Assembly: GCA_021159425.1 (NCBI GenBank)
Contig: JAGGRU010000128.1
Location: 1 to 6,025 of the forward strand
DNA from: Sulfurovum sp.
Lineage (GTDB): Bacteria; Campylobacterota; Campylobacteria; Campylobacterales; Sulfurovaceae
DNA: 6,025 nt
Direction of reading: 5' to 3'
Part shown: one piece after another, positions 1-4,923 of the stretch
Position numbering within the stretch: position 1 is the first letter of the stretch
Layout of the letters: each line of letters starts with the position of its first letter
Notes under the pieces: model-generated
The model's input: only the letters and a program-made list of their open reading frames with translations
What the model was told of the DNA's origin: nothing
Database searches by the model: none
Program-made: the position numbers and the translations under genes

Positions 1-267
1 ACACCCAACTATAGAGAACACCTCATAGAAGTTCTTGTAGAAGTCGATGTCAGTAGAGCACGTCACTTCAAAGCAAAAAAATATTTGCCTTCACAAAAGA
101 TCGTAGAAGAAAAAGAAGATGGAACATTGATTTTATCATTTACGGTCACACAAGAATTGGAAATGATGGATATAGTGAAACGTTGGATACCGCATATGAG
201 AGTGATTACTCCTGTGTCTCTTAAAGAGAAAATAAATGAGGATCTCCTTGAGTATTTAAAGAAATAG
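1..267 (+). CDS. WYL-domain transcriptional regulator, C-terminal fragment (5' end outside window)
   Basis: The frame is open from base 1 to the TAG at 265-267 and gives 88 visible residues. A start at the internal TTG at 85 is unlikely because the matching sequence continues upstream of it. The residues resemble the end of WYL-family regulators: a strand-rich part with VLVEVDVSRARHFKAKK, then KIVEEKEDGTLILSFTV, then the helix-turn segment around MDIVKRWIPHMRVITP, ending in LKEKINEDLLEYLKK. This corresponds to the C-terminal extension (WCX) that follows the WYL ligand-sensing domain. The N-terminal winged-helix DNA-binding domain and the WYL motif itself would lie to the left of the window. 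Such proteins are usually DNA-binding repressors or activators that sense nucleic acid or nucleotide ligands, often near defence or DNA-repair genes. The target cannot be read here. The family call rests on the C-terminal pattern only. Confidence 0.72.
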   Translation, partial: TPNYREHLIEVLVEVDVSRARHFKAKKYLPSQKIVEEKEDGTLILSFTVTQELEMMDIVKRWIPHMRVITPVSLKEKINEDLLEYLKK

Positions 268-315
268 GTGGCGACTGACCGCTCTTATCTTGTTTTTCAA
301 CTATGGAGTTATACA

Positions 316-344
316 TTGACAGCCAACAAAATATATGATATACT
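316..344 (+). promoter_or_regulatory. Sigma70-type promoter of mazEF
   Basis: A perfect TTGACA (316-321) is followed after exactly 17 bases by TATACT (339-344), one mismatch from the TATAAT consensus. Predicted transcription starts near 351, about 22 bases before the mazE ATG at 373. This is a much fuller -35/-10 pair than at the other promoters in the window, and fits a self-contained toxin-antitoxin cassette carrying its own promoter. It has been read by eye only. Confidence 0.7.
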
Positions 345-374
345 TCGGATATACAAGCATAAAGGATATATCAT
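335..374. promoter_or_regulatory. Candidate MazE/MazEF operator: inverted repeat and GATATA repeats
   Basis: ATGATATA (335-342) and TATATCAT (367-374) form an 8-bp inverted repeat with 24 bases between arms. One arm covers the -10 box and the other ends in the mazE start codon. The motif GATATAC also occurs as a direct repeat at 337-343 and 348-354, 11 bases apart (about one helical turn), with a related GATATAT at 365-371. MazE-type antitoxins commonly bind palindromes or repeats over their own promoter, so autoregulation is a reasonable inference. The region is AT-rich, so part of the symmetry may be chance. Confidence 0.4.
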
Positions 375-618
375 GACAGCAACTATTTCAAGTTGGGGTA
401 ATTCTCAAGGTTTAAGATTTCCAAAAGATATCATGAAAGAACTACATTTATCCGTTGGAGACAAGATGAAAATTTTAATTGAAAATCAAAAAATTGTATT
501 AGAACCAATAAGACAATCACGAGAAAAATATGACATTAATGATTTAGTTAAACAATTACCGGCTAATTATAAAACTTATGAAGAGTTTGATAATAAAGTT
601 GGATCAGAAGAATGGTAA
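373..618 (+). CDS. mazE: MazE-family antitoxin (AbrB/SpoVT-like DNA-binding fold)
   Basis: This 81-residue protein would neutralise the MazF-type toxin encoded next to it and repress the shared promoter. Residues 1-45 match the swapped-hairpin AbrB/MazE domain: ISSWGNSQGLRFPKDI (residues 5-20), LSVGDKMKI, then KIVLEPI. The tail from about residue 50 is polar and acidic and ends in GSEEW, like the MazE tail that wraps over MazF and finishes with a tryptophan. ATG 373 was chosen because AAAGGA (361-366) precedes it at a suitable distance and the MazE domain begins right there. An in-frame GTG at 268 would add 35 unrelated residues and lies upstream of the promoter. The gene overlaps mazF by 7 bases (612-618), the usual antitoxin-first arrangement. 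Its G+C is low: 14 of 60 in bases 541-600. Confidence 0.9.
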   Translation: MTATISSWGNSQGLRFPKDIMKELHLSVGDKMKILIENQKIVLEPIRQSREKYDINDLVKQLPANYKTYEEFDNKVGSEEW

Positions 619-944
619 AATATATTCCTGAACAAGGTGATATTGTAGCTTTAAGTTTTGATCCACAAAGTGGTCATGAACAAAAAGGTAGAAGACCTGC
701 AATAATTATTAGTAATAAAATCTTTAACCAACATCTTGGACTTGCTTTTGCATGTCCAATAACAAATACAAAAAGAGATTTTCCATTTCATATTGAAATT
801 CAAAGTGAAAATATCACAGGTTTTATTATGGGAGAGCAAATGAAGTCAATAGATTACAATTCAAGAAATATAAAATTTATTGAAAAAGCAAATCAAAAGA
901 CAATAAACCAAATACTAGGTATAATTGACAGTATCATACAATAA
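612..944 (+). CDS. mazF: MazF-family endoribonuclease toxin
   Basis: The 110-residue protein is close to the usual MazF length and would cleave single-stranded mRNA at short sequence motifs when released from MazE, halting growth. The alignment with E. coli MazF is easy to follow: GDIVALSFDP (9-18), GHEQKGRRPAIIIS (21-34), CPITNT (48-53), and GEQMKSIDYNSR (74-85). The residues matching the E. coli catalytic pair Arg29 and Thr52 are present as Arg28 and Thr51, and Glu23 matches Glu24, so the toxin looks intact. The start lies inside the mazE stop region with only a weak AGAAG ahead of it, which fits translational coupling to the antitoxin. The cut site cannot be predicted from sequence alone. 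Base composition is very AT-rich (12 G+C of 60 in bases 841-900), suggesting acquisition from elsewhere. Confidence 0.93.
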   Translation: MVKYIPEQGDIVALSFDPQSGHEQKGRRPAIIISNKIFNQHLGLAFACPITNTKRDFPFHIEIQSENITGFIMGEQMKSIDYNSRNIKFIEKANQKTINQILGIIDSIIQ

Positions 945-945
945 T

Positions 946-1056
946 ATGGATTTGATGATAGCCAGTATCGCCATCGCCAATGGAGAAAAAATAATCTCCA
1001 ACAATCTGAAACATTTTTCGAAAATAGAGATACTGGATGTTGAAAGTTGGGTTTAA
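946..1056 (+). pseudogene. VapC (PIN-domain toxin) C-terminal remnant
   Basis: Starting two bases after the mazF stop, a 36-codon frame reads DLMIASIAIANGEKII, then SNNLKHFSKIEILDVESWV, and stops with TAA at 1054-1056. This fits the C-terminal signature of VapC toxins: the D-L-x-I-A-(A/S) helix with the last conserved acidic residue, then the (T/S)-N-N-x-x-x-F segment and the final G/E-L-x-(V/L)-E-x-W strand. VapC proteins are usually about 130 residues, so roughly three quarters, including the first catalytic aspartates, is missing. Upstream the frame is open only to 925 and that short part does not look like VapC. It cannot encode a working nuclease. G+C is higher than in mazEF (24 of 60 in bases 961-1020), so the fragment appears to belong to the older resident sequence. 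Its TAA overlaps the tonB stop on the other strand. Confidence 0.72.
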
Positions 1057-2012
1057 TAGATTGAATATTCCACATAAAAAACAATTTTAGTTTTCTGGTT
1101 AGGTAGAGGATAGTCTTTATAGGCAATACGGATCACTTCCAAAGTATTTTGATCTAAAGAGGTATATCCAATCTTTCTTTTCAATTTGAGTCCTGAAATA
1201 TCACCATTTGGATGCAGATAAAAAGAGACAACATTGGTACCCTGTTGTTTTGTTCTTCTTGCTGTTTCAGGATAACCGTTCCTCCAAAGAGTCTTTTGTG
1301 TAATACGATGAATATTTCCCAGATTATGTTTAATGAATTTCTTTTGAGTAGAGCTGTAACCATTGAATTCTTTACCATAAAGCTGGTTGATCATTTTTGC
1401 AACATTACTACCCGAAGATGCCGGTCTGCTTTGGCTAGGATACATAGAAGTTCCTGAACCCATAAGAGCATTGGCAAGAGGATTAGATGATTTTTTTCTT
1501 TGAGGTTTCCTTTTTTTAACGACTCGTTTTTTTCTTACTTTTTTCTTTTTGGTCACTTTTTTCTTTTGGATCTTCTTCTTTTCTTTTTTCTTGGCTAACT
1601 TCTTCTCTTTTTTAGGTTCTGGTTTTGTAACATTGTTATCTTCAGATTCTTCTTTTTTAACATAAATACTTTTCTTGTTCTCTACGACCTTTTTCTTTAT
1701 GGCAGGAGTAGGTTTGATCACTTCTTTAACAGGTTCTTTTACTACAGGTTCAGGTGTAGGTGGAACGACAGGAACAGGTTTGGGTTGAGGTGGCACCACT
1801 ACAGGTTTTGGTGCAGGAGGAGGTGGTGTCTTAAACTGGGAAAGGTTCAATGAGATTTTTTGTTCTTTTCCTGCAGGAGGGGGGACTTTTATTTTTGGAA
1901 AACCCACAAAAAAGAGCAAGAAAATCAAAAGGTGTAACAGTAAAGAGAGTACGATACCTTTAAACGTTCTGATAATCCTCTCCTTAGTACCTATATTGTA
2001 TAATCCATGCAA
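1053..2012 (-). CDS. tonB: TonB-family energy transducer with Pro-rich and Lys-rich linker
   Basis: TonB spans the periplasm and passes proton-motive energy from ExbB/ExbD to outer-membrane receptors for iron chelates, haem or vitamin B12. In the 319-codon frame I see a single membrane anchor (about 19-38), a proline-rich stretch (about 43-105, with PPPP and repeated KPVP/PEPV units), and an unusually basic segment (131-174, 28 Lys/Arg of 44). A TonB C-terminal domain follows at about 235-319, with GYPETARR, VVSFYLHPNGDISGLKL, SLDQNTLEVI and DYPLP in the expected order. No exbB or exbD adjoins it, so partners must be elsewhere. The only standard-type start is TTG at 2012-2010, directly after an in-frame stop and with no Shine-Dalgarno. 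A perfect TAAGGAG lies at 1986-1980, so the true start may be an ATT/ATC around 1976-1971 (residue 14 or 15). The family call is firm; the start is not. Confidence 0.88.
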   Translation of the reverse strand: MHGLYNIGTKERIIRTFKGIVLSLLLHLLIFLLFFVGFPKIKVPPPAGKEQKISLNLSQFKTPPPPAPKPVVVPPQPKPVPVVPPTPEPVVKEPVKEVIKPTPAIKKKVVENKKSIYVKKEESEDNNVTKPEPKKEKKLAKKKEKKKIQKKKVTKKKKVRKKRVVKKRKPQRKKSSNPLANALMGSGTSMYPSQSRPASSGSNVAKMINQLYGKEFNGYSSTQKKFIKHNLGNIHRITQKTLWRNGYPETARRTKQQGTNVVSFYLHPNGDISGLKLKRKIGYTSLDQNTLEVIRIAYKDYPLPNQKTKIVFYVEYSIY

Positions 2013-2019
2013 TTATACA
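1997..2019. promoter_or_regulatory. Divergent palindromic promoter between tonB and hemL
   Basis: TGTATAAT (1997-2004) and ATTATACA (2012-2019) form a perfect 8-bp inverted repeat with a 7-base centre. Each arm carries an exact TATAAT, one per strand: 1999-2004 for hemL and 2017-2012 for tonB. Predicted start points are near 2011 rightward and 2005 leftward, giving leaders of about 24 bases to the hemL ATG and about 19 bases to the tonB Shine-Dalgarno. No good -35 box is visible on either side, as is usual in Campylobacterota. The symmetry could also serve as a regulator-binding site. Confidence 0.6.
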
Positions 2020-2034
2020 GAATGAGGATTAATA

Positions 2035-3327
2035 ATGGCATATGATAAAAGTATAGCAGCGTTTGAGGAAGCATATAAAGTAATACCCGGCGGAGTAGAC
2101 TCACCGGTACGTGCATTTTCAGGAGTAGAAGGAACACCACCATTCATAGAAAAAGGAGAGGGTGGATACCTTTTCGATATTGATGGAAATAGGTATATTG
2201 ATTATGTCCAATCTTGGGGTCCGCTGATCTTTGGTCACTGCGATGCAGATATTGAAAAATCAGTGATCGAAGCCGTTAAAAGAGGTCTTAGCTTTGGTGC
2301 ACCGACAACAGTTGAAACAGAGTTAGCCCAAGAGATCGTTTCTATGTTTGACAGTCTGGATAAAGTACGTTTTGTGAGTTCCGGGACAGAAGCGGTTATG
2401 TCAGCGATACGTTTGGCTCGTGGTGTGACAGGCAGAGATAACATCTTAAAATTCACAGGATGTTACCATGGTCACTCTGATTCACTTCTTGTTCAGGCAG
2501 GTTCAGGTTTGGCAACTTTTGGAACTCCGTCAAGCCCGGGAGTTCCTGCTGATCTTACGAAACATACACTTTTGGCTACGTATAATGACATAGCATCAGT
2601 AGAAAAATGTTTTACAGATGCCAAAGGGGATATTGCCTGTGTGATCATTGAACCTATTGCCGGTAATATGGGGCTTGTTCCTGCCGATGAAGCATTCTTG
2701 GAAGGTTTGAGAGCTCTTTGTGATGAACATGGAGCCTTACTCATATTTGATGAAGTGATGTCCGGATTTAGAGCTTCACTTACAGGTGCTCAGGGAATTT
2801 CAAAAGTAAAACCGGACATGCTAACACTTGGTAAAGTGATAGGTGCAGGTATGCCTGTAGGAGCTTTTGGTGCTTCTGCGGAGATCATGGCTCACCTTTC
2901 ACCCGAAGGTCCGGTTTATCAGGCTGGAACACTTTCAGGAAACCCTGTAGCCATGGCAGCAGGATTAACAAGTCTTAGAAAATTAAAAGCAAATCCAGGT
3001 ATGTATGTAGCGTTTGGTATGAAAGCCAAAAAGCTGGTGGATGGTTTCCAAAAAGCAGCTGCAGCAGTTTCTGTACCAATGGTGACAGATGTAAGAGGTT
3101 CAATGTTCGGTTTCTTCTTCTCTGACAAGCCGGTAAAAAACTTTGCAGATGCCTGTGAGAATGATACAGAAATGTTTGCCAAATTCCATAAAGGGATGTT
3201 GGATCGTGGTGTGTATCTTGCATGTTCATCATATGAAACAGGGTTCATTTGTGCAGCTACGACTGATGAGATGATAGAGCAGAGTATTAAAGCTGCCTAT
3301 GAAGTGATGGCTGAGATAAAAGCATAA
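2035..3327 (+). CDS. hemL: Glutamate-1-semialdehyde 2,1-aminomutase
   Basis: HemL is a cytoplasmic PLP enzyme of the class III aminotransferase fold that turns glutamate-1-semialdehyde into 5-aminolevulinate, the last step of the C5 route into haem. At 430 residues it has full family length. Diagnostic segments in order are [12 protein letters not shown] (17-28), [15 protein letters not shown] (115-129), GCYHGHSD (142-149), [10 protein letters not shown] (204-213), the PLP-pocket [10 protein letters not shown] (237-246) and [16 protein letters not shown] (264-279), with Lys267 as the Schiff-base lysine. GTLSGNP (298-304) follows. ATG 2035 has GAGG at 2024-2027, seven bases upstream, and is preceded by a TATAAT at 1999-2004. 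It diverges from tonB. The downstream atpZ-family gene starts 41 bases later and may be co-transcribed, with a hairpin in between. Nothing looks damaged. Confidence 0.98.
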   Translation: MAYDKSIAAFEEAYKVIPGGVDSPVRAFSGVEGTPPFIEKGEGGYLFDIDGNRYIDYVQSWGPLIFGHCDADIEKSVIEAVKRGLSFGAPTTVETELAQEIVSMFDSLDKVRFVSSGTEAVMSAIRLARGVTGRDNILKFTGCYHGHSDSLLVQAGSGLATFGTPSSPGVPADLTKHTLLATYNDIASVEKCFTDAKGDIACVIIEPIAGNMGLVPADEAFLEGLRALCDEHGALLIFDEVMSGFRASLTGAQGISKVKPDMLTLGKVIGAGMPVGAFGASAEIMAHLSPEGPVYQAGTLSGNPVAMAAGLTSLRKLKANPGMYVAFGMKAKKLVDGFQKAAAAVSVPMVTDVRGSMFGFFFSDKPVKNFADACENDTEMFAKFHKGMLDRGVYLACSSYETGFICAATTDEMIEQSIKAAYEVMAEIKA

Positions 3328-3332
3328 GTAGG

Positions 3333-3352
3333 TCGGGGTGAGGACACCCCGA
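3333..3352 (+). terminator. GC-rich intercistronic hairpin between hemL and atpZ (not a full terminator)
   Basis: TCGGGGTG (3333-3340) and CACCCCGA (3345-3352) form a perfect 8-bp stem with an AGGA loop. No T-run follows; instead the strong AGGAGG Shine-Dalgarno of the next gene starts at 3356. It may act as a partial terminator, an RNA-stability element protecting the hemL 3' end, or a copy of a small dispersed palindrome. Confidence 0.55.
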
Positions 3353-3355
3353 ATT

Positions 3356-3361
3356 AGGAGG
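3356..3361 (+). promoter_or_regulatory. Strong ribosome binding site of the atpZ-family gene
   Basis: A perfect AGGAGG ends seven bases before ATG 3369 and settles that start codon. It begins only three bases after the hairpin at 3333-3352, so the stem leaves it exposed. Confidence 0.85.
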
Positions 3362-3368
3362 AAAAAAT

Positions 3369-3677
3369 ATGAAGAAAGAAGAGCCAAAATTTAAAAAAAT
3401 CGTAGATGCCGCAGATGGTTTGAGTCTTGGTATTTCCATAGTAGTTGCCGTACTCATTGGAGTAGGGATAGGTATGGGGTTGCAAAAACTCACTGGAGCC
3501 TGGTGGACACTCTGGATCGGTGTCTTCATTGGTGTAGGTGCAGCGATCTTAAATGTCTATAAAGCGTATGCAAAACAGAAAAAAGTTTTTGATGAGCTTG
3601 CAAAAGACCCAAGATATACTTACAAAAAAGAGCAGCAGGAAAAATATGATGCTGAGGATGAGGATGACAAGTATTAA
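3369..3677 (+). CDS. atpZ: AtpZ/AtpI-family small membrane protein (F0F1 ATP synthase accessory)
   Basis: The 102-residue protein has the AtpZ-family layout: a short charged N-terminus, two membrane helices with a glycine-rich face (about 19-38, GISIVVAVLIGVGIGMG; about 44-63, AWWTLWIGVFIGVGAAILN) and the conserved tail start NVYKAYAK. The end is highly charged (EKYDAEDEDDKY). Members of this family are small accessory proteins of the F-type ATP synthase; some work with AtpI in c-ring assembly or as a Mg2+/Ca2+ transport complex. Which of these applies here is not visible. It lies between hemL and a four-helix membrane protein it overlaps by 14 bases, away from any atp structural gene in this window. 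The start at 3369 is supported by AGGAGG seven bases upstream. Confidence 0.85.
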   Translation: MKKEEPKFKKIVDAADGLSLGISIVVAVLIGVGIGMGLQKLTGAWWTLWIGVFIGVGAAILNVYKAYAKQKKVFDELAKDPRYTYKKEQQEKYDAEDEDDKY

Positions 3678-4209
3678 TACTAAACTTCTCAAAACACTTA
3701 TTATTGTAGATATTATTGTCATACTTATCTCTGTAATATTTTTTGATATCAAAACACTTTACAATACTCAAATTGCTTTTATATCTGCTACGCTGGTGAT
3801 CATAGCTTCAATGATAAGCTACCGTCGTATGGTCAATACAGCGGTAGAACATAATGTTATTATGATGGATGATTCTAAAGATGTTATAGATAAACTGGAA
3901 GATCCTTATGATCTCTATTCTGAAGAGATCGTGGAAGAAGAGGAAGAGAAAGACCTGGCAGAGACTGTTAAAGAAGAGAAAAAAAGACTCAAAGGGAACA
4001 AACGTACATTCTCTCAAACGATCAAAGACAGTAAAGCAGCTTTTTCTTTCTATCGCCTTGGAGCTTATGCTATTTTGGTATTAGGCTTTCTCTATCTCAA
4101 TAGACATGGATTGCTTCATGTTCCTTCATATATTTTAGCATTGAGTATTCCTCCTATGGTGATAGTGGCCACATTAATGATGAACAAAGAAAACCATAGC
4201 CAAGATTAG
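3664..4209 (+). CDS. Uncharacterised four-helix membrane protein with charged central loop
   Basis: I do not recognise a named family. With the start at ATG 3664 the protein has 181 residues. Two membrane helices (about 8-27 and 36-53) are followed by a positively charged YRRMV stop, a charged loop (about 54-125, including a run of five glutamates at 91-95 and a basic KKRLKGNKR at 106-114), and two more helices (about 130-146 and 153-173). Positive residues after helix 2 place the loop and both termini in the cytoplasm. The start was chosen because GAGG at 3654-3657 sits six bases upstream and TM1 follows directly. An ATG at 3646 is the main alternative; the frame is open to 3553, but that part only shadows atpZ. 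The 14-base overlap with atpZ suggests translational coupling and a shared job, perhaps as an AtpI-like partner, which is inference. A hairpin lies just after the stop. Confidence 0.82.
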   Translation: MTSINTKLLKTLIIVDIIVILISVIFFDIKTLYNTQIAFISATLVIIASMISYRRMVNTAVEHNVIMMDDSKDVIDKLEDPYDLYSEEIVEEEEEKDLAETVKEEKKRLKGNKRTFSQTIKDSKAAFSFYRLGAYAILVLGFLYLNRHGLLHVPSYILALSIPPMVIVATLMMNKENHSQD

Positions 4210-4247
4210 ATAAAATAAGTCCATATAAAAATCAGGACTTATTTTAT
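4210..4247. terminator. 13-bp perfect hairpin overlapping the amidase start; likely terminator and translation block
   Basis: ATAAAATAAGTCC (4210-4222) pairs perfectly with GGACTTATTTTAT (4235-4247) around a 12-base loop. The stem begins one base after the upstream stop codon. A-rich left and T-rich right flanks give it the look of a compact intrinsic terminator, though the T-run is short and interrupted. The right arm contains most of the amidase Shine-Dalgarno (AGGA, 4234-4237) and the first two bases of its ATG (4246-4248). Confidence 0.65.
4211..4216 (+). promoter_or_regulatory. Possible -10 box for the amidase-symporter operon
   Basis: TAAAAT matches five of six bases of TATAAT. A start about seven bases downstream would fall near 4223, inside the hairpin loop, so the transcript would lack the left arm of the stem. 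No -35 element is clear. This is a weak call in AT-rich sequence. Confidence 0.3.
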
Positions 4248-4923
4248 GACAAAAACACTTTTAATTTCACTTTCACTTTTTACCTTACTGCTTGCCAATG
4301 AGCCTCAAACCATAAAGATAATCGATAAACCGATCGACTTTGGGAAAGAGCGCATTGCCATGACCAAATCATATATCAAACAGCACTATGGACTTAAAGT
4401 TAACAATATAAAGATCACTCCAAAGATCATTGTGCTTCACTGGACGGCAGAGATGAGTTTCAACAAATCTTTTAAACGTCTACAGCCTCAAAAACTGCTC
4501 ACAGACAGAAAAGATATTGCCAAAGCTTCGTTACTTAATGTATCTGCACAGTTTCTTGTAGCACGTGACGGGACTATCTTCCGTTTAATGCCTGAAAATT
4601 GGATGGCACGTCATGTGATTGGACTGAATTACTCAAGTATCGGTGTAGAGAATGTAGGAGGGAAGGGTAACAAGATAGACGACCTTACTCTTGCCCAACG
4701 TAAGTCAAATATTCTTTTGGTGAAGTATCTGAAAGCCAAATACCCAAGTATCGAATACCTTATAGGGCATCATGAATACAGACAGATGGAAAGTACTTCA
4801 TTATGGCTGGAGAAAGACAAAGGATACAGAACTGTAAAATCTGATCCGGGAAAGAAGTTTATGTCAGACATTCGTTCTGCAGTAAAACCTTTGAAACTTA
4901 AAACACCACCTAAAGTGAAATAA
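4246..4923 (+). CDS. Exported N-acetylmuramoyl-L-alanine amidase (Amidase_2 family)
   Basis: The 225-residue protein would cut the amide bond between N-acetylmuramic acid and the stem peptide of peptidoglycan, outside the inner membrane. Residues 1-17 form a signal peptide (hydrophobic core LLISLSLFTLLLA, likely cleavage after Ala17; no lipobox cysteine). The Amidase_2 / AmpD-like domain follows: IIVLHWTAE (61-69) with the first zinc ligand His65, FLVARDGTIFRLMPE (103-117), ARHV (121-124), IGVENVGG (132-139), IGHHEYR (173-179) with a second histidine ligand, and SDPGKKF (199-205), whose Asp200 corresponds to the third ligand. All expected metal ligands are present, so it looks active. Start ATG 4246 has AGGA at 4234-4237. 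It overlaps the symporter gene by one base. AmpD-like and AmiD-like roles cannot be told apart by eye, but export favours the latter. Confidence 0.9.
   Translation: MTKTLLISLSLFTLLLANEPQTIKIIDKPIDFGKERIAMTKSYIKQHYGLKVNNIKITPKIIVLHWTAEMSFNKSFKRLQPQKLLTDRKDIAKASLLNVSAQFLVARDGTIFRLMPENWMARHVIGLNYSSIGVENVGGKGNKIDDLTLAQRKSNILLVKYLKAKYPSIEYLIGHHEYRQMESTSLWLEKDKGYRTVKSDPGKKFMSDIRSAVKPLKLKTPPKVK

Noticed and set aside
268..315. Intrinsic terminator after the WYL gene
   Set aside because: Only a three-base GCG/CGC pairing is present and no T-run follows a stable stem.
268..372. GTG-initiated 35-codon N-terminal extension of mazE
   Set aside because: It lies upstream of the TTGACA/TATACT promoter and has no similarity to AbrB/MazE proteins, while ATG 373 has its own AAAGGA and begins exactly at the domain.
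1046..1052. GTTGGGT, fitting the GTTRRRY core of integron attC sites, which would make mazEF a gene cassette
   Set aside because: No matching RYYYAAC partner box with attC-like spacing lies between mazF and this site, and the bases fall within the VapC-like codons.
1212..1457. Plus-strand frame inside tonB
   Set aside because: It runs antisense to the TonB C-terminal domain, whose codons explain the openness. No Shine-Dalgarno or family match was seen.
2235..3248. Several minus-strand frames inside hemL
   Set aside because: They are antisense shadows of a well-conserved enzyme, without ribosome sites or recognisable domains.
3553..3663. Longer N-terminus for the four-helix membrane protein
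   Set aside because: These codons are atpZ read in another frame, with no domain-like pattern. ATG 3664 has GAGG at good spacing directly before the first membrane helix.
3287..4017. Minus-strand hydrophobic or His-rich frames over atpZ and the following gene
   Set aside because: They mirror membrane-helix codons and acidic runs on the coding strand and lack start signals.
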